A stretch of 64,000 nucleotides of DNA from Chitinophaga flava. GTDB lineage: Bacteria; Bacteroidota; Bacteroidia; Chitinophagales; Chitinophagaceae. The notes below the pieces were generated by a model. That model was not told the origin of the DNA. It did no database searches and saw only the letters and a program-made list of their open reading frames with translations. Location: positions 3,720,001 to 3,784,000 of the forward strand of contig NZ_QFFJ01000002.1 of the NCBI RefSeq assembly GCF_003308995.1, written 5' to 3'. Position numbers and translations under genes: made by a program. Of this stretch, positions 48,366 to 57,782 are shown one piece after another (position 1 is the first letter of the stretch; the number at the start of each line of letters is the position of its first letter).

Positions 48366-50765
48366 ATGAAAATCACCGCAATCAGAATACTACCTCCGTT
48401 TGCCATCTCCAGGCTGGGATCTGCGGCTGTTCCACAGGCACCGTATGATCTGAAAATACCTGCTGATCAGCCACTGGGATTCCGCGAAATGATCCCCGGG
48501 CCGGCTTATATGGTAGATCGTTCCACCGGCAAAATAAGCCTGGATGACACGAAGGAAATTATCTTCAAGGATGTCACAGACATCAATAACAAAAGTGGGA
48601 AAATACGCCCGGTAGCGCCCTTCCTGGATGTTTTTGCCATTACTGACCAGGACCCGAACATACTGCAGCCGTTGACCACCACACTGCTGGATCAGGCAGG
48701 CGTTTCGATAGATGGTATCTCCTGGCAAATCAGACTGGGCAACCTTAAAATCCAGCGCAGAACAGGTCATAATGATGATGCGATCTATGCAGAAGTAAAG
48801 ATAAGCGGTCGTGATTTTGCACCTAAGCCGGTAGAAGGACGTTGTAATAATTTCATTTCGGGCAGGACACTACCGCTCGGCACCGTTCAATTCATTCAGC
48901 CTACCGCCGAATTCCCACAGATAAGGCTGCGTTACACGCCCGGACCAGGGAAGGTGTATGGCTGCTCCAGATACAGCATCAAAACAGAAGGACAGGCCGC
49001 TACCCTTGATCCCAATATTACTGATGACTCCCAGGTGATATACGATCCCACCAAGCCTTGGGCTACCTATAAAGAGGGACCAGCATTCAATCCCAACTAC
49101 ACCATGCCTGCACAGATATTCGCCGGTTATTCTGATAAAGATGGCAATCAGTGTAGCTGGGGATATATAGATGATGAATGTGATGGGCTGGTAAGGCTGG
49201 ACATCGTGATCCCCGGCGGGTTTGTTGAATCGCAGGCTAAGATATGTGCCGGCCCTCCTGCTTTTGCGCCGGACATATTGCCAGTCCGTACCATCTCCGA
49301 TGAACTGGAGCAGGTGCTGATGGGCAAAGACAGAGATGACAACGTACCCATTGATGAAGCGGAAGAAATTGTTCGTCGTGCGCTCGAATCCATCGTACTG
49401 ATGAATACCAGTGTGATGAACGGAAACCCTATCAATGGCAGATGGAATGTGGCCAGCACCATGGTACGCCAGGACACCAATGATCTGGGACGGCTATACG
49501 AACCCATCATGGCCGATTCTCTGGTAGACAATCTCGCACTCCGCACCCTGCATGAAAGGGTGTTTAATGGCTTAAGCACCGGCATGGCAGCCTGGTTTGC
49601 CGATGCCTTGCGCAGACCGGATAAGATAGGTGACTTGTCTGATAAGGAAAGACGCAAAATGCCCGGACTCATGCGCGGCGCAGATGGACGTGCCCTCACG
49701 CTCACCTGGCGTATGATCAACACCGTTATCCAGGCTGCTGCCAATGCCCTGTTTTCAGATAATACCAGCGACCCCAAAGCGCCCTCTGGCAGCTCCATCA
49801 ACAAGGATGATTTTCACGCGCAAATAAATTATCGTTCACCAGGCAATCCTTACAGCGTCATCCCACGGTCCGCGATATCCAACTGCTTCCCCGGACTGGA
49901 ATCGGATTTCAGAAATATATGGATCAATATTTTCAGCGGTCTGGTGCTGAGTGAAAATGATAATTATGTTATCAGAGGAGCAACTCACGAAGGTAATATA
50001 GATGTCTCCGGGCGCCGGCTGGTAGGTATCAACGGAAAACCCACTATGGTAAAAGGAGAAGGTCCCGTATTTCCTGGTGGCGACAATGTGGCACTTGTTA
50101 CTACCGACAATCCCAATGGCGCCGTATTCATGGAATGGTCAAACCTGATCGCCTCTCTTAACATAAAACAGGGAGATATTGTCAATCTTCAATTTACCCC
50201 GGAACCTGCCTGGTATCCTGTTCTGGTAACGGAAGACGAACTAAAGAAGGATACACAAAAGTACCCGGTATATACAGCCCAGATGGCTAAAGTCTTTACC
50301 GACCCCAAAGCGCAAGGTGCTGAAATCGATCCTTACCTCATCCTCAATCCGGGCGAACTTACCCGCGGTCTTTGTTCCCCCTGGCAAAACGACTACCGCG
50401 AATGCGCCTGTTACTACTGGGCTGCCACCCGTCCCGACTATGTGAATGTAGAACCAGGAGAGAACGGCCTCAGCAAAGGTGATATGTGGCTGGCTAAACG
50501 TCGTACAGGCGAATACGTGCCTGACAACCGGGTAGACACCAGGCTATTGTCGTATAATGATTTATTCCAGAACTGGGAAGGTGAACTCAACTTCATTGTC
50601 AAAGGGAAAGATGCGCTTACCAGTAGCGGAGCAACAGTGGTTGCCGGTCCCCCAATCTCAATGGACTTCGGTGTGGATGGAAAAATGGATGTAGGAACGA
50701 TTGGGAAAGATGCAGTCATCGCCAGTGAAGCGACCACGATTAACAACCCTCAAAAGACCTTATGA
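48366..50765 (+). CDS. LodA-like protein, putative CTQ-dependent oxidase
   Basis: 799 residues. The family includes L-lysine epsilon-oxidase LodA and glycine oxidase GoxA, which carry cysteine tryptophylquinone made from a Cys and a Trp of the chain. Family marks here are the start ITAIRILPPFAISRLGS, AGPPAFAPD and the C-terminal PWQNDYRECACYYW followed by AATRPDYV, which parallels PWQADF..C...WWPAQRPD of LodA. The likely quinone residues are Cys 507 (SNCFPGLE) and Trp 685. The spacing between them (178) is larger than the 65 I remember for LodA (516 to 581), so there is an insertion of about 110 residues. No signal peptide is seen. The stop overlaps the next start by 4 bases (ATGA), so co-translation with the radical SAM enzyme is likely. 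The substrate is unknown; an amino acid or amine is a guess. Confidence 0.8.
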   Translation: MKITAIRILPPFAISRLGSAAVPQAPYDLKIPADQPLGFREMIPGPAYMVDRSTGKISLDDTKEIIFKDVTDINNKSGKIRPVAPFLDVFAITDQDPNILQPLTTTLLDQAGVSIDGISWQIRLGNLKIQRRTGHNDDAIYAEVKISGRDFAPKPVEGRCNNFISGRTLPLGTVQFIQPTAEFPQIRLRYTPGPGKVYGCSRYSIKTEGQAATLDPNITDDSQVIYDPTKPWATYKEGPAFNPNYTMPAQIFAGYSDKDGNQCSWGYIDDECDGLVRLDIVIPGGFVESQAKICAGPPAFAPDILPVRTISDELEQVLMGKDRDDNVPIDEAEEIVRRALESIVLMNTSVMNGNPINGRWNVASTMVRQDTNDLGRLYEPIMADSLVDNLALRTLHERVFNGLSTGMAAWFADALRRPDKIGDLSDKERRKMPGLMRGADGRALTLTWRMINTVIQAAANALFSDNTSDPKAPSGSSINKDDFHAQINYRSPGNPYSVIPRSAISNCFPGLESDFRNIWINIFSGLVLSENDNYVIRGATHEGNIDVSGRRLVGINGKPTMVKGEGPVFPGGDNVALVTTDNPNGAVFMEWSNLIASLNIKQGDIVNLQFTPEPAWYPVLVTEDELKKDTQKYPVYTAQMAKVFTDPKAQGAEIDPYLILNPGELTRGLCSPWQNDYRECACYYWAATRPDYVNVEPGENGLSKGDMWLAKRRTGEYVPDNRVDTRLLSYNDLFQNWEGELNFIVKGKDALTSSGATVVAGPPISMDFGVDGKMDVGTIGKDAVIASEATTINNPQKTL

Positions 50766-52147
50766 TGTCTGTCACTACTTCCATGTTAGACCATTCTTCT
50801 TTAAACACGATCGCCACTCAACTGGCGTCACAGATAGCCAGGCAGTCAATGCCTGGCTCTTCTCTGATACATATCATTTCCGGTGGTGACAAAACGCAGT
50901 TGCTGGTAACCAATGGCAGCCGCTTACATAAAATTACCACGGAAACGGAGCAACGTTTTAAACAGCTCATCGCACAGCAGGATGAAACAGCTATACAGCG
51001 GGAGCTGGTATCGATGGGCATTGATACCACACCGCTGATTGATGATGTACCCTTGAAAAGTCCGGATGTACATGCACTTTCACTGGCCATTGCTCAAAAG
51101 TGTAATATGGGCTGCACCTATTGTTATGCCGACCAGGGCGACTTTGGCGGGCCGGCCAAAAACATGCAGCTGGAAACAGCCCGACAATCCATCGATCTGT
51201 TGCTGAAAGATCGTGTGGCCGGAGATAAAGTTCAGGTCACCTTTCTGGGCGGCGAGCCACTGATCAACCGCAAGTCGCTGCGGGAAGCTACCGTTTATGC
51301 AGCGGAAACAGCTGCCAGGAAAAACGTACAAGTCAGCTTCTCCCTCACCACCAACGGCACCCTGCTCAAACCCGATGATGCCCTCTTCTTTGAAGAACAT
51401 GGCTTTGCGGTAACGGTCAGTCTGGATGGTATTGGTGAGCAGCACGACAAACAACGTCCGATGAAAAACGGTACCGGCACCTACGCGCAGATCATAGAAA
51501 AGATACAGCCCTTGCTCACCCTCCAGAAGCGTATGCAGGTATCTGCCCGGGTAACGGTAACGCCTGCACAGCATCAGCTTCCGGACACCCTGATGGCATT
51601 CGTTAATATGGGTTTTCACAGCGTAGGGTTTTCTCCGCTGTTGCGCTCCTCCAACGGCCGCGATGAAATGACCGGAAGAGACCTGGAAAAGATGCTGGAA
51701 GAGATGATTGCCTGCGGACTGCTTTTTGAACAACACGTCATACAGGACAAACGTTTCCCCTTCCTCAATATGGTGAACGCTTTGAAGGAAATTGCCAAAG
51801 GCACTCACCGTCCCTATCCCTGCGGGGCCGGAGCCGGATATATGGGCGTATCCGCCGATGGAGGACTGTTTGCCTGTCACCGTTTTGTGAACGAGGAAGC
51901 CGGGAGCATGGGCAATATCCACGACGGTGTAGATGCAACACTGCAAAACAACTGGCTGGCATCAAGGCATGTACACCAGCAGTCACCCTGTAACAGCTGC
52001 TGGGCTAAATACCTGTGTGGCGGCGGCTGTCATCATGAGGTGCTGGAAAAAGGCCGGCATGCCTGCAACTATATACGGGGATGGTTACACTACACCATCC
52101 AGGCCCACGAAAGAATATCCCGGATGGCCCCGCAGTGGTATCGTTAA
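50762..52147 (+). CDS. Radical SAM/SPASM maturase
   Basis: 461 residues. The radical SAM cluster motif is CNMGCTYCYAD (Cys 114, 118, 121), followed by TFLGGEPL. The C-terminal SPASM domain has the usual cysteine set: PCGAGAGYMGVSADGGLFAC, then PCNSCWAKYLCGGGCHHE, and a final CNYI, to bind two auxiliary 4Fe-4S clusters. SPASM enzymes modify peptides or proteins, for example QhpD, which makes Cys-to-Asp/Glu thioether links in the gamma subunit of quinohemoprotein amine dehydrogenase. The N-terminal 100 residues may hold a peptide-recognition segment; I do not see a clear RRE. Translational overlap with the LodA-like gene points to that protein as substrate. ATG 50762 or 50765 are both possible. 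Confidence 0.92.
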   Translation: MMSVTTSMLDHSSLNTIATQLASQIARQSMPGSSLIHIISGGDKTQLLVTNGSRLHKITTETEQRFKQLIAQQDETAIQRELVSMGIDTTPLIDDVPLKSPDVHALSLAIAQKCNMGCTYCYADQGDFGGPAKNMQLETARQSIDLLLKDRVAGDKVQVTFLGGEPLINRKSLREATVYAAETAARKNVQVSFSLTTNGTLLKPDDALFFEEHGFAVTVSLDGIGEQHDKQRPMKNGTGTYAQIIEKIQPLLTLQKRMQVSARVTVTPAQHQLPDTLMAFVNMGFHSVGFSPLLRSSNGRDEMTGRDLEKMLEEMIACGLLFEQHVIQDKRFPFLNMVNALKEIAKGTHRPYPCGAGAGYMGVSADGGLFACHRFVNEEAGSMGNIHDGVDATLQNNWLASRHVHQQSPCNSCWAKYLCGGGCHHEVLEKGRHACNYIRGWLHYTIQAHERISRMAPQWYR

Positions 52148-52163
52148 AAGCCATTTTACCTGC

Positions 52164-53618
52164 ATGCACACCTACGACATACTCATTCTCGGCGCAGGTC
52201 CTGCGGGCACCTGCGCCGCTTTACGTTTGCTTTCCATGGGACATCGTGTAGCGATGATAGAACGTGAAACATTTCCCCGGCCGCAGATAGGGGAATCACT
52301 TTCTCCCGGCATCCGGAATATTTTTGATTACCTGGATGCCGCACCACTACTGCAACAGGACCACTGTTTACACCAGCTCCCTGCACAGGTTATCTGGAAC
52401 AAACCGGAACCAGATATACAAGCCCGTGGCCATGGGTTGATGGTAGACCGTGGCCGCCTGGACAAAGCGCTGCTAGACCTTGCCGTAGCCCGGGGACTCA
52501 TTTTATTTCAGCCCGCACGGTACGAAGGCAGTACCTACCAGGGAAATACCTGGCAGGTCACCATCCGGCATCTGAAGGGCGTACAAAATATTTCTGCACT
52601 ATTCCTATTGGATGCCCGTGGTAGAAAAGGAATCCGGCTACAACAACGCCTGCTTACCGCTCCTCCTATGCTGGGCATGTGGGCCTATACCAGCGCTGAT
52701 AGCATGCCCGCCGCCACCTGCGTGGAAGCAGTCCCCCATGGCTGGTTGTGGGGCTCTCCCCTGCATGACGGCCGTTATAGAATCCTGGCCTTTGCCGATC
52801 CGCAGTGGGTTCGGCAACAAACTGCTATACAGGCTTATCATCAGCTACTGGAGAAAGCCCAGCTGTTTCAACCAGCTCTTGATAAAGGCTTGCTATCATC
52901 CCTACAAACCTGTAACGTCTTCAGCTACATACACCAGCAGCCATGGCTGCATAACCGCATACAGCTCGGAGAAGCAGCCTTCGCCATCGATCCGCTTTCT
53001 TCTACCGGCGTGGAGAAAGCCATGCGCCTTTCTATGCAGGCAGCCATTGCCATCAATACCATTCTGAAAAAAGGAACCACCGAACTGGCACAGGAATTTT
53101 ATGAAAGCCGGTTAATAACAGCAGCCGTTAATCATACCAGATGGACAACACAGTACTATGCGGAAGCATGGCCCGGCCCAACTTACCCCTTCTGGAAATC
53201 AAGAGCAGCCATGCCGGTTTTAAAGCAACCGCCCACCCACTTCGCCGCCCAACTGGAAACATCAATGACACAATACGATCATCGTCCATTATCATCTCCT
53301 GAACAAAAAACAGTTGTCCCGCAAGCGCTGGCCTATCTATGGCATAAAAAAATGCATCTCTCTTCAGCCATCTCCTATAAACAAACACCCTGCGTAATCG
53401 ATAACTGTGTGGAACTAAAAACAGCCATACATCATCCCAATCTGGAGCAAGAAATTGCCTTCCTGGGTAATAATGACATACTACCGCTTATCCAGGTGGC
53501 AAAAGAGACCGATAATTTCGGGCAGCTGGTATTAAGATGGAAACAGATGGTCCCTCCCGAATTAGCTGCTCAAATGGTGATATTACTCTGGGAGAAACAG
53601 ATTCTCTGCGAAGACTGA
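52164..53618 (+). CDS. FAD-dependent oxidoreductase, LodB/halogenase-like
   Basis: 484 residues. The N-terminal FAD fold is ILGAGPAGTCAALRLLSMG with ERE following. The segment RPQIGESLSPG and the later GEAAFAIDPLSSTGVEKAM are typical of the geranylgeranyl reductase/tryptophan halogenase superfamily that includes LodB and QhpG. In the Lod system LodB is needed to form the quinone of LodA, and QhpG hydroxylates a Trp. By position it should do the same for Trp 685 of the LodA-like protein. The start is ATG 52164, 16 bases after the radical SAM stop; upstream codons that stay open overlap that gene and lack the family's beginning. The halogenase lysine motif was not identified, so halogenation is unlikely. 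Confidence 0.85.
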   Translation: MHTYDILILGAGPAGTCAALRLLSMGHRVAMIERETFPRPQIGESLSPGIRNIFDYLDAAPLLQQDHCLHQLPAQVIWNKPEPDIQARGHGLMVDRGRLDKALLDLAVARGLILFQPARYEGSTYQGNTWQVTIRHLKGVQNISALFLLDARGRKGIRLQQRLLTAPPMLGMWAYTSADSMPAATCVEAVPHGWLWGSPLHDGRYRILAFADPQWVRQQTAIQAYHQLLEKAQLFQPALDKGLLSSLQTCNVFSYIHQQPWLHNRIQLGEAAFAIDPLSSTGVEKAMRLSMQAAIAINTILKKGTTELAQEFYESRLITAAVNHTRWTTQYYAEAWPGPTYPFWKSRAAMPVLKQPPTHFAAQLETSMTQYDHRPLSSPEQKTVVPQALAYLWHKKMHLSSAISYKQTPCVIDNCVELKTAIHHPNLEQEIAFLGNNDILPLIQVAKETDNFGQLVLRWKQMVPPELAAQMVILLWEKQILCED

Positions 53619-53791
53619 GGCCCTGGCAACTATCATTATTCTAATACATATATTTGTCATCATCGCCTGCGTTACTACCCCGCTGCGCTTTTCAAAATCA
53701 AAGGAACTATTTCACAAGATTGCACAATCATTCAAAACGGACTTACCTGCCCCAGGAAGATCTGCAAACGATAATAGCAGCCCAAACAGGC

Positions 53792-53825
53792 AAGGACGTA
53801 CCCTTTACAGGTACGTCCTTTATTT
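53792..53825 (+). terminator. Rho-independent terminator after the LodA-type cassette
   Basis: A perfect 11-pair stem AAGGACGTACC/GGTACGTCCTT with a 7-base loop is followed by TTATTT, about 170 bases after the flavoprotein stop. It separates the cassette from the convergent subtilase gene and may work in both directions. Confidence 0.8.
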
Positions 53826-53865
53826 ACATGTTTATTTCCATCAACCAATAATCGGGAACCCGTGA

Positions 53866-55410
53866 CTAGTTACCAACAGCCTGAGCAACATTCACATAAC
53901 CCCATCCCAGTTTGGAATTTCTGTTAGGATAATTGCTGGCAGCACGTTTCATTCTCGCTACAATGCTGTCTTTCGGATAGCTGGGATATTTACTCCATAC
54001 CAGTGCCGCAATACCTGCTGCGCTGGCAGTTGCCACAGAAGAGCCACCTACAGTGTTAGGATCATTACCGGTAGCAGTAGTCGTGAGTGGATTTCTGCGG
54101 GTGCCGTTTTTTTCCATGATAACGGTAAAGGCTACCTGTGAACCGGTGTGGCAGTCTTCACAAGCTGTAGTAATACTTTCCGTAACACCTGTCACCGCCA
54201 GTACGGAAGGCAGGTAAGCAGGATATACCACACCCAGCAAAGGACCGAAAAAGGAGTTGCTGGTACCAGCAGCACAGAACAGCAGTTTACCTTTGTTGCT
54301 GGCATAGTTCACGGCGTCTGTGATCTGGCCTGCTTCGAAGATGGTGCCCATGCTCATGCTGATGATCTTCACAGCAGCATTGTCACCGCCTAATACATAA
54401 GCGTCCGAAATACCCTGCGTTGATTCAGACGACAAAATCACCACATTTTCTGCTGCATGAACCGTCAGCAGGTTACAGTTGTAGGCAATACCTGCACTAC
54501 TGCCATTCACTCCTCTGGGTGCCGCAATAACGCCTGCCATCTTGGTTCCGTGTCCACATACGTCTGCGGGTGTTCCTCCTGGATAGGTTGCAATTTTTTC
54601 TATGGTTCTACCGCTGGAAACACCCTGATTAAAAGCGCTGCCCAGGTTGGCCTGATCGGGGCTAACACCGGTATCTATCAACATCACTTTTACATTACTG
54701 CCGGTAGATTGGGTCCATGCCTGCGGAATACCTTGCAGTACATAGTTCCAGGACTGTTTGGCTCCAGGCGTAATATTAACATAGTCTGATCCCTCTACCA
54801 GAGAGGGTTTAGGCAGATTAGCATCACAACCAAAAGTAAGCAGATTGGATTCTGTGAACGGACCAGACCGCCCCTTCGCTAACTGGCCATCATTCATATA
54901 TTTGGCATAGCTGGAAGGTTCGGCATAACGTACCAGTCCGGATGCACGCAATGCCTTTACAGTAGACAAATGGCTGGCTTTCACATAAAATACAGGCAGT
55001 TTGGAAGCCTCATAGGTAATGAGGGATTTGACACTCGCCCCCGTAGCTTTTTCATTATCCAGGATCAGGTTTAAAACGTTTTGTCTCGCAGTGGTCCAGG
55101 ATTCGCTATGGATATCTATTTTGTCAATAGTTGCCTCCAGGTTGCTCACACCGGCTGCCTGGTAACCGACTGCTAAAACACTATCTCCCTGTACCAGGGC
55201 ACTCCATAGTGCCTTATCGTCTACCATTTTCCAGTTGAAACGGCTATTCTGGCGGAGTTGTTCATTTACCAATGCATTGATGGCAGATTTTGGCATTACT
55301 TCTTTGGGGTTTTCCTGGACACGGCCCGGGTTCAAAGGCGCTTCCTGTCTGTTACAGGAAACAACGACAGCGACAAGAATACAGGCTGCAAAAAAGTTGG
55401 AGTTTTTCAT
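53866..55410 (-). CDS. S8 family serine peptidase (subtilase) lipoprotein
   Basis: 514 residues. Lipoprotein-type signal (MKNSNFFAACILVAVVVSC). A propeptide-like region fills 30-200. The subtilisin domain (about 215-510) has the catalytic triad Asp 246 (LIDTGVSPD), His 287 (CGHGTKMAG) and Ser 458 (GGSSVATASAAG, where most subtilases have GTSMA). An oxyanion Asn is not certain: the FCAAGTSNS segment lies where AAGN is usual, so oxyanion stabilisation may differ. The protein should act at the cell surface or in the periplasm. It is convergent with the LodA-type cassette and separated from it by a terminator, so no functional link is implied. ATG at 55410. Confidence 0.9.
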   Translation of the reverse strand: MKNSNFFAACILVAVVVSCNRQEAPLNPGRVQENPKEVMPKSAINALVNEQLRQNSRFNWKMVDDKALWSALVQGDSVLAVGYQAAGVSNLEATIDKIDIHSESWTTARQNVLNLILDNEKATGASVKSLITYEASKLPVFYVKASHLSTVKALRASGLVRYAEPSSYAKYMNDGQLAKGRSGPFTESNLLTFGCDANLPKPSLVEGSDYVNITPGAKQSWNYVLQGIPQAWTQSTGSNVKVMLIDTGVSPDQANLGSAFNQGVSSGRTIEKIATYPGGTPADVCGHGTKMAGVIAAPRGVNGSSAGIAYNCNLLTVHAAENVVILSSESTQGISDAYVLGGDNAAVKIISMSMGTIFEAGQITDAVNYASNKGKLLFCAAGTSNSFFGPLLGVVYPAYLPSVLAVTGVTESITTACEDCHTGSQVAFTVIMEKNGTRRNPLTTTATGNDPNTVGGSSVATASAAGIAALVWSKYPSYPKDSIVARMKRAASNYPNRNSKLGWGYVNVAQAVGN

Positions 55411-55940
55411 GAATAAATTTTAAGGTAAACAAAGTTTTAAAATGGAATAATCAGAGGTTTTTCAATCATCGTGTTAATGGAAATATAAGAGATGCCTGGG
55501 TTACAACGTTGACATTATATAAGGATATGAAGTTCGTTGAGGGAATAATATCATCTGAATAAATACTCCTATATACCTTATAGTAGTTCTAATTTAGTAA
55601 ACATATTTAATCCGAAAAAAAAATTAAGATTGACACAACATCAAAAGTAGTAATATCACTTACGGTCAGTGAAACGACAGCTCAGCAAGAACACCTGATA
55701 CACAATACTGTCGGGTATTCGCACCTACAGCTCCATTCCTGTCAATTAATTTATTTCCGTTATCCATAAATTAATTTCAATGTGGAAATAAGGTAATTTT
55801 TATGGCAGAAAATAAAATTATAATTAATTTCCCGTCTGCTGCTAAACCTTATGCTGCAATGCTCTCCCCCATTTGATTCATTCAGCAACTTATTGACCGC
55901 AGCATCTCTGAAACCCTTTTACATCATCCAATCTTTATCA
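55411..55940. other. Divergent intergenic region (subtilase / ABC transporter)
   Basis: 530 AT-rich bases between two divergent genes. I see no intact gene and no clear TAnnTTTG element in either direction. Codons 55851-55940 in front of the chosen transporter start stay open but lack any resemblance to the paralogue. Confidence 0.4.
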
Positions 55941-57695
55941 ATGACCTTGCCCTCTTTAACCCATAACAAAAAAGACATCTCCAGATCACTGCGTTTGTTT
56001 AAATATCTGCAGCCTTACTGGGCTACCATCGCAGCAGGCCTGCTATTCCTGGTCACTTCAAGTCTGGCCGGACTGGCGTTCCCTGAGATGCTAGGACGCT
56101 TAATCGATGCCAGCAAACAGGACAATATGCGTTCTATCAATGTAACGGGCCTCATATTACTGGGATTGTTAACCATCCAATCTATCAGCTCTTTTTTCAG
56201 GACCTTTCTCTTTGTAAAAGCTGCGGAAAAGGCGCTGGCCACATTGCGGCAAACCATATACAATCACCTGATTCAGCTGCCCATGCATTTTTTCCTTACC
56301 CGGCGGGTGGGAGAACTGAACAGTAGAATATCTTCAGACATCACGCTGCTACAGGAAACATTCACCACCACCCTGGCCGAATTTATCCGTCAGCTGCTAA
56401 CCATCGTCGGTGGGCTCATCTTTCTCATGCTCACTTCTATCAACCTTACTATATTCATGCTGGCCATACTGCCTGTGATGGTGATCGTTGCCGTAATCTT
56501 CGGACATTCTATCCGGCACTTCTCCAAAAAGGTGCAGGACCAGATAGCCGCTTCCAGTACGGTGGTAGAAGAAACACTGCAGGGTATTTTCAGTGTAAAG
56601 GCTTTTGCAAATGAATTCAGAGAGATGAGACGTTACCGGGAAAGGACCGATGAAGCAGCAAACATCGGCATTCAAAACGGGAAATACCGCGCTGCCTTAT
56701 CCTCCTTTGTCATCATGGGTATTTTCGGCGCACTGGTGGCCGTCATCTGGAGAGGCGCCATCATCGGGCTGGATACCGGCAAACTATTCTCCTTTGTTTT
56801 ATATTCTGTTTTCATCGGCAGCTCCATCGGCAGCCTGACAGAAATATATGCTTCCCTGCAAAAAAGCATCGGTGCTACCGAAAACCTTTTTGCTATACTT
56901 GATGAACCAGCCGAACCGCTGTTACCTGTCAGCAGCATCGCTCCCGAAGATATATTGCAGGGAAACATCAGTTTCAGGAATGTCTCCTTCAGTTATCCCG
57001 GCAGAGAGGATATACCCGTTCTAAAGAAGATGTCCCTTCATGTCAATGCCAACCAGAAAGTGGCGCTGGTAGGCCCCAGCGGGGCCGGCAAGAGTACGAT
57101 CGTATCCTTACTGTTACGCCTGTACGATACTTCCGGAGGACATGTCTACTTTGACAACAAGGATAGTCATCAGTTCCCTTTGTCAGCGCTCCGCTCCCAA
57201 ATGGCCACCGTACCACAGGATGTGTTTCTGTTTGGCGGCACCATCCTTGAAAATATAGCCTATGGCAAAGAAGACGCCACTGAAGATGAAATCATTGAAG
57301 CTGCAAAAAAAGCTAATGCCTGGGAGTTTATAGAACGCCTCCCTATGGGTCTCCATACCATAGTGGGTGAAAGAGGTATGCAGCTCTCCGGCGGGCAACG
57401 TCAGCGTATTGCCATCGCGCGTGCTGTATTGAAAGAACCACGTATACTCATTCTTGATGAAGCTACGTCCGCCCTCGACGCAGAGTCCGAAAAGCTCGTT
57501 CAGGACGCTCTGAATAAATTAATGGAAGGTCGCACCTCTATTGTAATTGCGCACCGGCTCGCCACTATCCGGCAGGCTGATAAAATCATCGTAATTGACA
57601 AAGGTACTATCGTAGAAGAAGGTACACATCACGAACTCGTCAACATCGACTATGGCCTGTATCGGAATTTGTGTGAAATGCAGTTCACGCAATAA
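55941..57695 (+). CDS. MsbA-like ABC transporter (paralogue of the NRPS exporter)
   Basis: 584-residue half-transporter with six membrane segments (about 25-305) and an ATPase: Walker A GPSGAGKST, signature LSGGQRQR, Walker B ILILDEATSALD, and IVIAHRLAT. It is collinear with the transporter at 2096-3862 over its full length (RLFKYLQPYWATIAAG against RLYSYIKPYWGSFAAG, shared SVKAFANEF), so the two are clear paralogues. The start at 55941 (MTLPSLTHNKKD) matches the paralogue's N-terminal length; an ATG 30 codons upstream is also open. It is not in an operon with a recognisable substrate pathway. It may be the housekeeping lipid flippase or a second drug/peptide exporter; sequence alone does not decide. 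Confidence 0.85.
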   Translation: MTLPSLTHNKKDISRSLRLFKYLQPYWATIAAGLLFLVTSSLAGLAFPEMLGRLIDASKQDNMRSINVTGLILLGLLTIQSISSFFRTFLFVKAAEKALATLRQTIYNHLIQLPMHFFLTRRVGELNSRISSDITLLQETFTTTLAEFIRQLLTIVGGLIFLMLTSINLTIFMLAILPVMVIVAVIFGHSIRHFSKKVQDQIAASSTVVEETLQGIFSVKAFANEFREMRRYRERTDEAANIGIQNGKYRAALSSFVIMGIFGALVAVIWRGAIIGLDTGKLFSFVLYSVFIGSSIGSLTEIYASLQKSIGATENLFAILDEPAEPLLPVSSIAPEDILQGNISFRNVSFSYPGREDIPVLKKMSLHVNANQKVALVGPSGAGKSTIVSLLLRLYDTSGGHVYFDNKDSHQFPLSALRSQMATVPQDVFLFGGTILENIAYGKEDATEDEIIEAAKKANAWEFIERLPMGLHTIVGERGMQLSGGQRQRIAIARAVLKEPRILILDEATSALDAESEKLVQDALNKLMEGRTSIVIAHRLATIRQADKIIVIDKGTIVEEGTHHELVNIDYGLYRNLCEMQFTQ

Positions 57696-57782
57696 TCATA
57701 TACGTTTCAAAACAAAAATTGATTGGCAGCTGCCTTGACAACGATCAGTGGTGTATTAATCTTTTCTTCAATTGTATAGTCT

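Noticed and set aside
51933..52163. Longer N-terminus for the LodB-like flavoprotein
   Set aside because: These codons overlap the end of the radical SAM gene in another frame. The FAD-binding motif expected near the N-terminus begins right after ATG 52164.
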